This document shows positions 30,890 to 40,737 of a DNA stretch of 64,000 bases, piece after piece. The translations under genes and the position numbers were made by a program. Within the stretch, counting starts at the first letter, position 1. The number at the start of each line of letters is the position of its first letter. Origin of the DNA: Stutzerimonas stutzeri (lineage in GTDB: Bacteria > Pseudomonadota > Gammaproteobacteria > Enterobacterales > Pasteurellaceae); contig CABDVE010000001.1 of NCBI GenBank assembly GCA_901420285.1, positions 1,240,001 through 1,304,000 on the forward strand, read 5' to 3'. Under the pieces are notes generated by a model, which did not search any database, was not told the DNA's origin, and worked only from the letters and a program-made list of their open reading frames with translations.

Positions 30890-32224
30890 ATGGAAAATCG
30901 TAAATATTTCGGTACTGACGGCGTACGCGGTAAAGTCGGCAGTTATCCCATCACACCTGATTTCGCGCTTAAACTCGGCTGGGCGGCGGGCAAAGTGTTA
31001 GCTTCGCAAGGATCAAAAACCGTGTTAATCGGAAAAGATACGCGTATTTCCGGTTATATGTTGGAATCCGCATTGGAAGCAGGGTTAGCTGCGGCAGGGT
31101 TATCCGCGGCATTCACCGGCCCGATGCCGACGCCGGCCATTGCTTATTTAACCCGTACTTTTCGAGCAGAGGCGGGCATTGTGATTTCTGCTTCGCATAA
31201 TCCTTATTACGACAACGGAATTAAGTTCTTTTCTGCACAAGGCACAAAATTGCCGGATGAAATTGAAGAAGCAATTGAAAGTATGCTTGAACAACCGATG
31301 GATTGCGTTGAGTCGGCAGAGCTGGGGAAAGCCAGCCGTATTAATGACGCGGCAGGACGTTATATCGAATTTTGTAAAAGTACTTTTCCGGCACATTTAG
31401 GCTTGGAAGGTTATAAAATCGTGGTAGATTGCGCAAATGGTGCTACTTATCATATCGCACCGAATGTATTGCGCGAATTAGGCGCGGATGTTATCGAAAT
31501 TGGCTGTGAACCGAATGGTGTGAATATCAATGAACGATGCGGTGCGACCGATGTACGTGCATTGCAAGAAAAAGTATTGGAAACCAAAGCGGATCTCGGC
31601 TTGGCTTACGATGGCGACGGCGACCGCATTATGATGGTGGATCACCTCGGCAACAAAGTGGATGGTGACCAAATTCTCTTCATCATTGCCCGTGAAGCTT
31701 TGCGATCCGGTCAATTAAAAGGTGGTGTAGTCGGCACCTTAATGAGCAATATGAGCCTTGAAATCGCGCTTAAAATGCTTGGTGTGCCTTTTCTCCGCGC
31801 GAATGTAGGCGATCGTTATGTGCTTGAAAAAATGCAGGAAAACGATTGGACCTTGGGAGGGGAAAATTCCGGTCATATCATTATTTCCGATAAAAATACC
31901 ACCGGCGATGGTATTGTCGCCTCCTTAGCCGTGTTAGCGGCGATGGCAAAACATAAACTTTCGTTAAACGAATTGGCCGGCGCGGTGAAATTATTCCCAC
32001 AAGTATTAATTAACGTGCGTTTTGCCGGCGGTGAGAATCCACTTGACAGCAATGCGGTGAAAGTGGCGGCGGCCGATGCGGAAAAACGTTTGGCCGGTAA
32101 AGGCCGAATTTTGTTGCGCAAATCCGGTACTGAACCGTTGATTCGCGTAATGGTGGAATGCCAAGACGGCGAATTAGCGCAACAATGCGCGGAACAAATC
32201 GCCGAAGCCGTAAAAGCAAATTAA
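30890..32224 (+). CDS. glmM: Phosphoglucosamine mutase GlmM
   Basis: This 444-residue enzyme converts glucosamine-6-phosphate to glucosamine-1-phosphate for UDP-GlcNAc synthesis. The phosphoserine is S102 in [13 protein letters not shown]. The magnesium loop is [11 protein letters not shown], the sugar loop GGENSGHII, and the phosphate-binding C-terminus [14 protein letters not shown]. Length is typical. AAAGGAA precedes the ATG. It follows folP by 37 bases, likely on the same transcript. Confidence 0.97.
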   Translation: MENRKYFGTDGVRGKVGSYPITPDFALKLGWAAGKVLASQGSKTVLIGKDTRISGYMLESALEAGLAAAGLSAAFTGPMPTPAIAYLTRTFRAEAGIVISASHNPYYDNGIKFFSAQGTKLPDEIEEAIESMLEQPMDCVESAELGKASRINDAAGRYIEFCKSTFPAHLGLEGYKIVVDCANGATYHIAPNVLRELGADVIEIGCEPNGVNINERCGATDVRALQEKVLETKADLGLAYDGDGDRIMMVDHLGNKVDGDQILFIIAREALRSGQLKGGVVGTLMSNMSLEIALKMLGVPFLRANVGDRYVLEKMQENDWTLGGENSGHIIISDKNTTGDGIVASLAVLAAMAKHKLSLNELAGAVKLFPQVLINVRFAGGENPLDSNAVKVAAADAEKRLAGKGRILLRKSGTEPLIRVMVECQDGELAQQCAEQIAEAVKAN

Positions 32225-32232
32225 TACATTTT

Positions 32233-32263
32233 GACCGCATCTTTAAGGTGCGGTCGATTTTTT
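32233..32263 (+). terminator. USS-derived terminator after glmM
   Basis: GACCGCA (32233-32239) pairs with TGCGGTC (32249-32255), followed by a T-run. The arms look like decayed uptake signals (CCGCATCTT, AAGGTGCGG). Confidence 0.75.
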
Positions 32264-32284
32264 GGTTAAAGTTAGGAAAGCTAC

Positions 32285-32764
32285 GTGAAAATTTTTATTA
32301 TGCGTCACGGTGAAGCCGAAGTAATGGCGAAAACGGACAAAGCGCGTCGTTTAACGGAATACGGCAAAAAACAAGCCTTTGCGCAAGGGCTTTGGCTTGC
32401 GAAACAGTTAAACGCGACCGCATTGGAACGCGTGTTGGTCAGCCCTTATCAACGGGCGCAGGAAACCTTCGAACAAGTTAATCGCGCTTTTGCGGGTGAA
32501 CTCTCGTCGCTACAAGAAATTTGGGAAGGTATTACGCCTTACGGCAACGCAGAATCGGTGGCAGATTATCTTTCCGTATTGGAAAATGAGGGAATGAAAA
32601 ATATTTTGCTCATTTCTCATTTGCCTTTAGTCGGCGAGATCGTCGCCGAGCTTTACGGCAAGCGTAATCCAATTAGTTTTTATCCGGCGACGCTCGCGCA
32701 AATCAATTATAAAGACGGAAAGGGTGAAATTTTAAATTATCACTACCCGACGGAGATATTGTAA
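32285..32764 (+). CDS. sixA: Phosphohistidine phosphatase SixA
   Basis: This 159-residue protein of the histidine-phosphatase superfamily removes phosphate from phosphohistidine; E. coli SixA acts on phosphotransfer proteins. The catalytic RHG motif is MRHGEAE (H8). The second conserved histidine is in LLISHLPLVGE. It starts with GTG (32285), preceded by AGGAAAG. Length is typical. Confidence 0.93.
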   Translation: MKIFIMRHGEAEVMAKTDKARRLTEYGKKQAFAQGLWLAKQLNATALERVLVSPYQRAQETFEQVNRAFAGELSSLQEIWEGITPYGNAESVADYLSVLENEGMKNILLISHLPLVGEIVAELYGKRNPISFYPATLAQINYKDGKGEILNYHYPTEIL

Positions 32765-32853
32765 ATCGATACGTAGTAATGGCGAAAATGCACAAAATAC
32801 TCTGAGGCGGCAAGCGTTTTTGGCTTGCTCTTGGCGTCGAATTTGAACTTGCT

Positions 32854-32895
32854 AAATAGCACCGCATTGGAAGCCGCTCCAATGCGGTGCTATTT
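32854..32895. repeat. AATGCGGTGCT hairpin 4 (beyond sixA)
   Basis: AAATAGCACCGCATTGGA (32854-32871) and its exact complement (32878-32895) make an 18-bp stem with a 6-base loop. It lies 90 bases past the sixA stop, followed by T-rich sequence. The 90-base spacer contains a small GCAAGC/GCTTGC hairpin. Confidence 0.92.
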
Positions 32896-32998
32896 TGATA
32901 CTTCGATAGACGCGCTAATGCACAGTAGTTTTAGTTTTTAGCGTAATATCGGCGAATTTTTATAACGAACAGTAGAGATGTTGAAAAGGGAAAACAAA

Positions 32999-33265
32999 AT
33001 GTTGTGTAGTATTTATAAAAGTCCCAAAAAACCGGGAAGTTATCTTTATGTGCCGATGCGTGATGATTTTTCCGCCGTGCCGGATGCATTACTAAGCCAT
33101 TTCGGTAAACCCGAATTGCTTATGATGTTTAATCTTGCCGGCAATAAACCGCTTCACAATGCCGATAAAGCGGAAGTTTGTAAGAAACTTGAGGCACAAG
33201 GGTTTTATTTACAAGTACCTAAGCAAGACGATGGATTATTTAATAGTTTGAGTGAGATCAAATAA
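32999..33265 (+). CDS. ycgL: YcgL-family protein
   Basis: This 88-residue protein matches the YcgL family (UPF0745), cytosolic and of unknown biochemical role. Marks: [30 protein letters not shown] and [12 protein letters not shown] longer frame opens at 32978, but the family begins MLC at 32999. GGG of AAAAGGG lies 9 bases before that ATG. Confidence 0.88.
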   Translation: MLCSIYKSPKKPGSYLYVPMRDDFSAVPDALLSHFGKPELLMMFNLAGNKPLHNADKAEVCKKLEAQGFYLQVPKQDDGLFNSLSEIK

Positions 33266-33392
33266 TCGATTAATTCTTGTCTGAAAGGTGCGAAATTTTG
33301 CGTTAGCTCAAATTTCTCGTAAAAAAACTCTTTTAGAATCGGCGCTCTTTTAGGCCATAGTTTAAGCCTAATAAAATTTAAAGGAGAGGAAA

Positions 33393-34118
33393 ATGAGCAG
33401 CTTTTTTATTACCGGGATTGATACCAATGTCGGTAAGACGACGGCTTGTCGCGCGATTATTCAAGCTTTGCAAAATAAAGGCGTGAATATTGTCGGTTTT
33501 AAACCGATTGCTTGTAGTTCGGAAGAGAGCGTTTATCCTGTCGAGCAAACTTTCACGTCGGATTATGATAATAAAGAAAATTACGATGTACTGACCTTGA
33601 TGGATTCAACCAAACAGGCGGTAAGTTACGAAGAAATTAACGCTTATACTTTTGATCACACTTTGCCAATGTTGGTTGAAGCCAAAGAACGTATAAAGTT
33701 GGCTAAAATCAATCAAATGCTTGATGAATTAACTCAAAAATATCAATCAGTTGCGGTGGAAGGGTCGTTTGGTTTGTTGACGCCGATGGCTGAAGGTAAA
33801 ACTTTTGCCGATTGGGTGAAATCCCGCAAAATGCCCGTGGTGCTTGTAGTTGGCATTAAAGATGGTTGTATTAATCACGCATTATTAACTGTGCAAGCCA
33901 TTCAGAATCTAGGCGTTCCATTATTAGGCTGGGTGGCAAATCGTATTAATCCGTTATTAAGTCATTATGCGGAAATCGTAGAATTTCTTGAAAATCATAT
34001 TGATGCACCGCTATTAGGTAAAATTCCTTACGTTCATCGCCCGGAAACCCAAGAACTCGGACATTATTTAACCAATATTGAGCGTTTACTGTACATGCAA
34101 ACGGAACAGGCCAAGTAG
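33393..34118 (+). CDS. bioD: Dethiobiotin synthetase BioD
   Basis: This 241-residue ATP-dependent enzyme closes the ureido ring to form dethiobiotin, the step before biotin synthase. The P-loop is GIDTNVGKTTACRAI. Other marks are GFKPIACSSE, VEGSFGLLTPM, and GWVANRINP. It stands alone, away from any bio operon, like the second bioD of H. influenzae. AAAGGAGAGG precedes the ATG. Confidence 0.94.
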   Translation: MSSFFITGIDTNVGKTTACRAIIQALQNKGVNIVGFKPIACSSEESVYPVEQTFTSDYDNKENYDVLTLMDSTKQAVSYEEINAYTFDHTLPMLVEAKERIKLAKINQMLDELTQKYQSVAVEGSFGLLTPMAEGKTFADWVKSRKMPVVLVVGIKDGCINHALLTVQAIQNLGVPLLGWVANRINPLLSHYAEIVEFLENHIDAPLLGKIPYVHRPETQELGHYLTNIERLLYMQTEQAK

Positions 34119-34143
34119 AAAAGCAAGTAAAAAAAATAAGTAA

Positions 34144-34177
34144 AAAAGAAGTGCGGTAAATTTACCGCACTTCTTTT
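34144..34177. terminator. Bidirectional USS-pair terminator between bioD and can
   Basis: A 34-base perfect palindrome centred at 34160/34161, containing AAGTGCGGT (34149-34157) and ACCGCACTT (34164-34172), with A-runs on the left and T-runs on the right. It serves both convergent genes and overlaps the can stop by two bases. Confidence 0.92.
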
Positions 34178-34862
34178 ATTCAACATTATGTGCTTTTTTC
34201 AAAATATCCTCTTCTTCCAGCGTTAATAAACGCGCAATAGCATTGCGATAAGAAATCTCCAGGGATTCACGACTGGTCGCCATTACGCCTTGATCGACCA
34301 AAAATCCGTCATTCACATCATAAACCCAACCGTGCAACGATAATTTTTGACCGCGCTCCCATGCGCTTTTCACGATGGACGAGCGACCGAGATTATAAAC
34401 TTGTTCCGCTACGTTAATTTTGGTCAACATATCCGCACGTTTTTCCGGCGACAGTTTGCCGAGCAAATGCCCGTGTTTGAACCAAATATCGCGAATATGC
34501 AACAGCCAGTTGTTAATCAAACCGAGATCTTGATCCGCCATCGCCGCTTTAATACCACCGCAATTCGTATGCCCGCAAATGATAATATGCTCGATATTCA
34601 GCACATCTACCGCATATTGCACCACGGAAAGACAATTGAGATCCGTGTGAATGACTTGGTTTGCCACATTGCGATGAACAAAAAGCTCGCCCGGTTCGAG
34701 ATTAGTGAGTTTTTCTGCCGGCACGCGGCTATCGGAACAACCGATCCAGAGATAATGCGGTGTTTGGTGATCGGCAAGTTCTTTGAAATAGGTGGAATTT
34801 TCCTCTTTCATGCGTTGCGCCCAGCTTAAATTGTTGGCGAAAAGTTGCTCGATTTTGTTCAT
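34176..34862 (-). CDS. can: Beta-class carbonic anhydrase Can
   Basis: This 228-residue zinc enzyme interconverts CO2 and bicarbonate. The zinc ligands are C42, D44 (WIGCSDSR), H98 and C101 (CGHTNCGG), exactly as in the E. coli enzyme. The start chosen is the ATG at 34862 (MNKIEQLF), which aligns with the family and has AGGAA 8 bases upstream. A longer frame opens at 34901, but it falls in the asnS terminator hairpin. Confidence 0.96.
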   Translation of the reverse strand: MNKIEQLFANNLSWAQRMKEENSTYFKELADHQTPHYLWIGCSDSRVPAEKLTNLEPGELFVHRNVANQVIHTDLNCLSVVQYAVDVLNIEHIIICGHTNCGGIKAAMADQDLGLINNWLLHIRDIWFKHGHLLGKLSPEKRADMLTKINVAEQVYNLGRSSIVKSAWERGQKLSLHGWVYDVNDGFLVDQGVMATSRESLEISYRNAIARLLTLEEEDILKKAHNVE

Positions 34863-34892
34863 GGTACTTTCCTTAAAAATCATGAAAAAAAT

Positions 34893-34920
34893 TGACCGCA
34901 CTTTATTACAAGTGCGGTCA
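34893..34920. terminator. USS-pair terminator after asnS
   Basis: TGACCGCACTT (34893-34903) pairs with AAGTGCGGTCA (34910-34920); both arms carry exact uptake signals. On the minus strand it is followed by a T-run, 21 bases after the asnS stop. Confidence 0.9.
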
Positions 34921-34940
34921 GAATTAGGTCTGTTTTAAAA

Positions 34941-36344
34941 TTAAAAATTCGCGTTTCTCGGTGCGCGTGGGAACGGGATAACGTCACGAATATTTTGTAC
35001 GCCGGTTACATAAACGATTAAACGTTCAAAACCAAGACCGAAACCGGAATGTGGCACAGTGCCGTATTTGCGCAGATCGCGATACCACCAGTAATCTTCC
35101 GGGTTTAATCCCATTTCTTCCATACGTTTATCAAGGACTTCTAAACGTTCTTCACGTTGCGAACCGCCGATAATTTCGCCGATACCCGGCGCTAAAACGT
35201 CCATTGCGGCCACAGTTTTGCCGTCGTCATTTAAACGCATATAGAACGCTTTAATGTCTTTCGGATAGTTTTTTACCACTACTGGCGATTTGAAATATTC
35301 TTCAGCCAAGTAGCGTTCGTGTTCAGAAGAAAGATCAATGCCCCATGACACCGGGAATTCGAATTTTTTACCGGATTTTAATAATATCTCGATCGCATCG
35401 GTGTAGTCGATTTGAGCAAAATCGGCATTAATAAAGTTTTCCAAACGCGTAATCACATCTTTATCGACGTGTTTTTCAAAGAATTTTAAATCGTCTCGGC
35501 GTTCATTAAGAACCGCGCGGAATACGTATTTCAACATATCCTCGGCCAGTTTGGCGTTATCGGCGAGTGTTGCGAAAGCTACTTCCGGCTCAATCATCCA
35601 GAATTCCGCCAAATGGCGTGTGGTGTTGGAGTTTTCGGCACGGAAAGTCGGGCCAAACGTATAAATTTTGCTTAAGGCGCAAGCGTAAGTTTCGCCGTTT
35701 AATTGCCCTGAAACCGTTAAGAAAGATTCTTTGCCAAAAAAATCTTGACTGAAATCTACTTTGCCTTTTTCGTCGCGAGGCAAGTTTTCTAAATCTAGGG
35801 TTGAAACCCGAAACATTTCACCGGCGCCTTCCGTATCCGATGCGGTGATGAGCGGCGTTGCCACCCAATAAAAACCTTGTTCGTGGAAGAAACGATGAAT
35901 CGCTTGCGCTAAACAATGGCGGACGCGGGCAACGGCACCGATGATATTGGTACGTGGGCGTAAATGAGCTACTTCGCGTAAATATTCGATAGAATGACGC
36001 TTCGCTGCCATCGGGTAAGTATCAGGATCTTCAACAAATCCTGTTACTTTGATGTTTTGTGCTTGCAATTCGACCGCTTGACCTTCGGCCGGCGATTCGA
36101 CGACTTGACCGGTAACAATTACGGAACAGCCCGTAGTTAGGCGTAAAATTTCACTTTCGTAATTTTCAATATCATTGTTGACGATCGCTTGAATCGGATC
36201 AAAACATGAACCGTCATACACGGCTAAGAAGGATAAACCAGCTTTAGAATCGCGACGAGTGCGCACCCAACCACGCACAGTGACGGTTTCGCCAATCGCC
36301 ACGTTTCCTTGTAACACATCGACAACGGATGCAACTTTAGACAT
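34941..36344 (-). CDS. asnS: Asparaginyl-tRNA synthetase AsnS
   Basis: This 467-residue class II synthetase charges tRNA-Asn. The N-terminal OB-fold (about 18-100) begins [14 protein letters not shown]. Class II motifs include [21 protein letters not shown] (seen in two adjoining parts) and the final [15 protein letters not shown]. Length equals the E. coli enzyme. It diverges from sohB. Confidence 0.97.
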   Translation of the reverse strand: MSKVASVVDVLQGNVAIGETVTVRGWVRTRRDSKAGLSFLAVYDGSCFDPIQAIVNNDIENYESEILRLTTGCSVIVTGQVVESPAEGQAVELQAQNIKVTGFVEDPDTYPMAAKRHSIEYLREVAHLRPRTNIIGAVARVRHCLAQAIHRFFHEQGFYWVATPLITASDTEGAGEMFRVSTLDLENLPRDEKGKVDFSQDFFGKESFLTVSGQLNGETYACALSKIYTFGPTFRAENSNTTRHLAEFWMIEPEVAFATLADNAKLAEDMLKYVFRAVLNERRDDLKFFEKHVDKDVITRLENFINADFAQIDYTDAIEILLKSGKKFEFPVSWGIDLSSEHERYLAEEYFKSPVVVKNYPKDIKAFYMRLNDDGKTVAAMDVLAPGIGEIIGGSQREERLEVLDKRMEEMGLNPEDYWWYRDLRKYGTVPHSGFGLGFERLIVYVTGVQNIRDVIPFPRAPRNANF

Positions 36345-36487
36345 ATAAACCTCAACTCATTAGGGCGTAAAAAAATGCGCCTAGTTTACCTTAAATCGCA
36401 AAATTTTCCATAAAAACTTATGGCCTTCATGACCAACTTAAGTAGAATAGCGCGCCTATAATCAATAACAATCTGTAGGGAGTTTTT

Positions 36488-37546
36488 ATGTGGTCGGAAA
36501 TTTTAGTCGGTTACGGCATTTTTATTTTGGAAATTTTGACGCTATTTGTTGTTATCGCGGCGATTACGGCGTTTATTATTTCGGTACGTCGACACAGAGC
36601 CAATGAGCAAGGCGAATTAGTTATAACGGACTTATCGGCGCATTTGCAAGATACGGTAAAACAGTTGCGTGATTTTCAGTTATCCGAAGAAGAATTAAAG
36701 CAGCAAGAAAAAGCCGAAAAGAAAGCGGAAAAACAAAAACATAAGGCATTAAAAGATAAACTGAAAAAAGGCGAAGTGCTTGATGAGACAAAACCCTGCC
36801 TTTATGTTTTAGATTTTAAAGGCGATCTGTACGCCTCCCAGAGCACCGCATTGAGAGCAGAAATTTCGGCGATTGTCAGCGTAGCAAAACCGCAAGATGA
36901 AGTTTTACTGCGTTTGGAAAGTGCGGGCGGCATCGTTTACGGTTACGGCTTGGCCGCTTCGCAATTGGCGCGTTTAAAACAAAAGGGGATTAAATTAACC
37001 GTTTCGGTGGATAAAGTGGCCGCCAGTGGCGGTTATATGATGGCCTGTGTGGCGGACAAAATCATTGCCGCGCCCTTTGCGGTGATCGGCTCGATTGGCG
37101 TGGTGGCACAGGTACCGAATATTCATCGTTTACTAAAAAAACATGATGTGGATGTTGACGTGATGACGGCAGGAGAATTTAAACGCACGGTGACAATGCT
37201 CGGTGAAAATACCGAAAAAGGTAAACAAAAATTCCAGCAAGAACTAGAAGAAACACACCAATTGTTTAAGCAATTTGTTAGTCAATATCGACCAAAATTG
37301 AATATTGATCACGTGGCCACGGGTGAGCATTGGTTTGGTTCGCAAGCTTTGGAATTAGGGCTGGTGGATGAGATTTCGACCGGTGATGATATTTTGTTAG
37401 AAGCAATAAAAGATAAATCTGTGATTGGCATCGCTTACAAAGTGAAAAAACCGTTATTGCAGAAACTCGGACGTCAAGTAGAAGAAAGCGCCGATGCGTT
37501 GATTCAACGTTATATGCACAAAAATACACAGGATTTTATGCGTTAA
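36488..37546 (+). CDS. sohB: Signal peptide peptidase-like protease SohB
   Basis: This 352-residue protease of the S49 family is anchored by an N-terminal membrane segment (about 8-36). A lysine-rich linker (KAEKKAEKQKHKALKDKLKK) follows. The catalytic serine is in VDKVAASGGYMMACVAD and the lysine in AGEFKRTVTML. Length is near that of the E. coli protein. TAGGGAG precedes the ATG. A repeat copy at 36842-36852 encodes Ser-Thr-Ala-Leu. Confidence 0.95.
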   Translation: MWSEILVGYGIFILEILTLFVVIAAITAFIISVRRHRANEQGELVITDLSAHLQDTVKQLRDFQLSEEELKQQEKAEKKAEKQKHKALKDKLKKGEVLDETKPCLYVLDFKGDLYASQSTALRAEISAIVSVAKPQDEVLLRLESAGGIVYGYGLAASQLARLKQKGIKLTVSVDKVAASGGYMMACVADKIIAAPFAVIGSIGVVAQVPNIHRLLKKHDVDVDVMTAGEFKRTVTMLGENTEKGKQKFQQELEETHQLFKQFVSQYRPKLNIDHVATGEHWFGSQALELGLVDEISTGDDILLEAIKDKSVIGIAYKVKKPLLQKLGRQVEESADALIQRYMHKNTQDFMR

Positions 37547-37725
37547 ATTTTGTAAAAATATTGTAAATGAAGTGCATTAGATGAGGCTTTTATTTACAAA
37601 ATCGGTATTTATGATTAGTATAAGCGTCGAAACTTTTATAGTTTCTTTATTCTAATTCAATAGTTTAATGGTGTTTTTCTTAATATTAGGAATTGCACTT
37701 TAATCGTTAAATAGAAGGTAAAAAC

Positions 37726-38565
37726 ATGAAATTGTCTCGTATTTTATTATCTGCTGCGGCAATAGCGAGTTTAGCGGCTTGTGGTAATTTAAGTGAAGTC
37801 ACTGCGGAAGGGATGCCGGAGTACAAAAATGTTAATGGCGTTGAGGTTCCTCAGTTGGTATGGCCGAAAATTAATGGCGGTCAATCCGGTACCTGGCCGA
37901 ATTGGGATAATGTTCGGATGATCGAACGCGGTATGAACAAAAAACAATTGTACGCGCTAATCGGTCAACCGCATTTCTCCGAAGGATTATACAATGTAAG
38001 AGAATGGAATTACGTATTTAACTATCGTGAAAACGGTGCACACAAAATCTGTCAATATAAAATCTTATTTGACAAAAATTACCAGGCACAAAGCTTCTTC
38101 TGGTATCCAAACGGCTGTAACGATAACACCTCATTTACTTTGAGTGGTGATTTCTTATTCAATTTTAATGAGGATAGTCTTACCCCTCAAGGTAAAGAAA
38201 TGGTTGATAACATTGCGCAGCAATTGAAAACATCAAATGCAAAAGATGTTAAGGTTGCGGGGTTTACCGATCATTTAGGTTCTGATGCTTATAACATGGA
38301 GCTTTCGCAACGTCGTGCAAACCGTGTTAAAGCTCGTTTGGTAGAGAATGGTGTGGTTGCACAAATCACAGCTATCGGTTACGGTAAAAATTATCAAGTG
38401 AAAGTTTGCAACGGATATGCGCATTTAAGCCAAGAAGAAAAAGACTGCTTGCGTCCTAATCGCCGCGTAGAAATTACTTCAAGCGGTTCTTCGCTGAAAT
38501 TGCAACAAGAAGGGGCAAATGTAAACGGCGGATTACGCGGCCCGAGTCTGCTCTATCAAAAATAA
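37726..38565 (+). CDS. OmpA-family lipoprotein with BamE/SmpA-like N-terminal domain
   Basis: This 279-residue outer-membrane lipoprotein has a signal peptide with lipobox SLAAC (Cys19). Residues about 60-135 resemble a BamE/SmpA domain (RGMNKKQLYALIGQPHFSEG). The C-terminal half is an OmpA peptidoglycan-binding domain: FLFNFNEDSLTPQG, the Asp of GFTDHLGSDAYN, and the Arg of LSQRRANRVKARL, which bind diaminopimelate in the family. It probably tethers the outer membrane to the wall. GAAGGT precedes the ATG. The exact gene name is not clear; it is not the Tol-Pal lipoprotein, since no tol genes are near. Confidence 0.85.
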   Translation: MKLSRILLSAAAIASLAACGNLSEVTAEGMPEYKNVNGVEVPQLVWPKINGGQSGTWPNWDNVRMIERGMNKKQLYALIGQPHFSEGLYNVREWNYVFNYRENGAHKICQYKILFDKNYQAQSFFWYPNGCNDNTSFTLSGDFLFNFNEDSLTPQGKEMVDNIAQQLKTSNAKDVKVAGFTDHLGSDAYNMELSQRRANRVKARLVENGVVAQITAIGYGKNYQVKVCNGYAHLSQEEKDCLRPNRRVEITSSGSSLKLQQEGANVNGGLRGPSLLYQK

Positions 38566-38580
38566 TTCTAACCCAAAAAC

Positions 38581-38614
38581 AGCACCGCATTGAAACCCAT
38601 TCCAATGCGGTGCT
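38581..38614 (+). repeat. AATGCGGTGCT hairpin 5 (after the OmpA-like lipoprotein)
   Basis: AGCACCGCATTG (38581-38592) pairs with CAATGCGGTGCT (38603-38614), with a 10-base loop and a following ATTTTTT. It is 15 bases past the lipoprotein stop and 20 bases from the convergent kinase-like gene. A good terminator for the plus strand. Confidence 0.92.
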
Positions 38615-38634
38615 ATTTTTTATCTACAAATTAA

Positions 38635-39498
38635 TTAGCGTTCTAACAGCTTATCTAATGTTTTTTGCGTGAGATGAACATAATTTCCTAAAAAACGTTG
38701 GCTGAAATTCAATAAATAATAAAGTTGATAAATGTGTTTTCTTTCCGCGTAACCTTCTCGGTCTATCGGGAAAGCGCGATCATAATTTTCGTAGAATTTT
38801 ATCGGGAATGGTTCAAAAAGTTCACTGAACGCGAGATCGCATTCTCTATCGCCCCAATAACAAGCCGGATCATAAGTAGCGGTTTCGCCATTTACAATAC
38901 AAACGTTTTCAATCCATAAATTGCCGTGTAAAAGAGATGGCTTCGGATTATGTTTGGCTAGTTTTTTAGCTACCGATTGAACGATTTGATCGATATTGCC
39001 GAAATCCAAACCTTTATCTTTACAAAGCTGCAATTGCCAACCAATACGTTGTTCACTAAAAAATTTTGCCCAGCTGGCATGCCACTTATTTGGCTGATGA
39101 ACGGAACCTAACCAAGTATCAAAATCCAATCCATAATATTTTGTACCGGAAACCTGATGCAACCGGGCTAACTGAGTACCGAAATCTTCGGTTAATGAAG
39201 ATTGTTGCGAAATAGGAAGTGCTTCAAGAAGAAGAAAACTGTGATTTGACGAACACCCGACGCCATAAACCATGGGAAGTCGAAATGCGTTTATTTTACG
39301 TAACATCTCAAGTTGATCGGCCTCGGCTCGAAACATGGAACGATAGGAGCGTTCATTGGCTTTGACGAATACCGCTTGAATACCGTCGCTAATAATCCAA
39401 GCTTCATGAATTTCGCCGCGGTGAACGCATTCTTTTTCTTTAATTAAGTAATAAGCACCGAATTGATCTGCTAAGACTTGAGAGATCGATTTCCACAT
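38635..39498 (-). CDS. Fructosamine-kinase family protein (YniA-like) with altered catalytic motif
   Basis: This 287-residue protein has the aminoglycoside/fructosamine kinase fold. The E. coli relative YniA has the Brenner motif HGDLW; here it reads LLHGNLWIEN with Asn193 in place of the catalytic Asp. The downstream metal motif YDPACYWGDRECDLA (D210) is intact, and so is the N-terminal nucleotide region (VFVKANERSYRSMFRAEA). It could be a very slow kinase, a pseudokinase, or use another base. It is otherwise full length and uninterrupted. Confidence 0.85.
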   Translation of the reverse strand: MWKSISQVLADQFGAYYLIKEKECVHRGEIHEAWIISDGIQAVFVKANERSYRSMFRAEADQLEMLRKINAFRLPMVYGVGCSSNHSFLLLEALPISQQSSLTEDFGTQLARLHQVSGTKYYGLDFDTWLGSVHQPNKWHASWAKFFSEQRIGWQLQLCKDKGLDFGNIDQIVQSVAKKLAKHNPKPSLLHGNLWIENVCIVNGETATYDPACYWGDRECDLAFSELFEPFPIKFYENYDRAFPIDREGYAERKHIYQLYYLLNFSQRFLGNYVHLTQKTLDKLLER

Positions 39499-39685
39499 AG
39501 CTACCTCCTAAATACAACACAACAATTCCGTTTTTATTCTATTGAAATTAATAAAGATTTCTGTGATGAAGGTCAAAATTTTCATTATTTATTGACTCGG
39601 ATTAAATCCAAGGAATTCAAATAAAAACGTGATTTTTTAATGTATAGGTATTATTATTAGCGCCATTTTAAGCAATGGAAATTAG

Positions 39686-40687
<1,002 letters not shown>

Positions 40688-40737
40688 TGACTTCGGCCAA
40701 AAACGATAGAAATCACAATTTTGAAGGATAAAGAATA

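Noticed and set aside
34863-34901. Longer N-terminus of carbonic anhydrase
   Set aside because: The extra codons lie in the USS-pair terminator of asnS, and the family start at 34862 has a good Shine-Dalgarno sequence.
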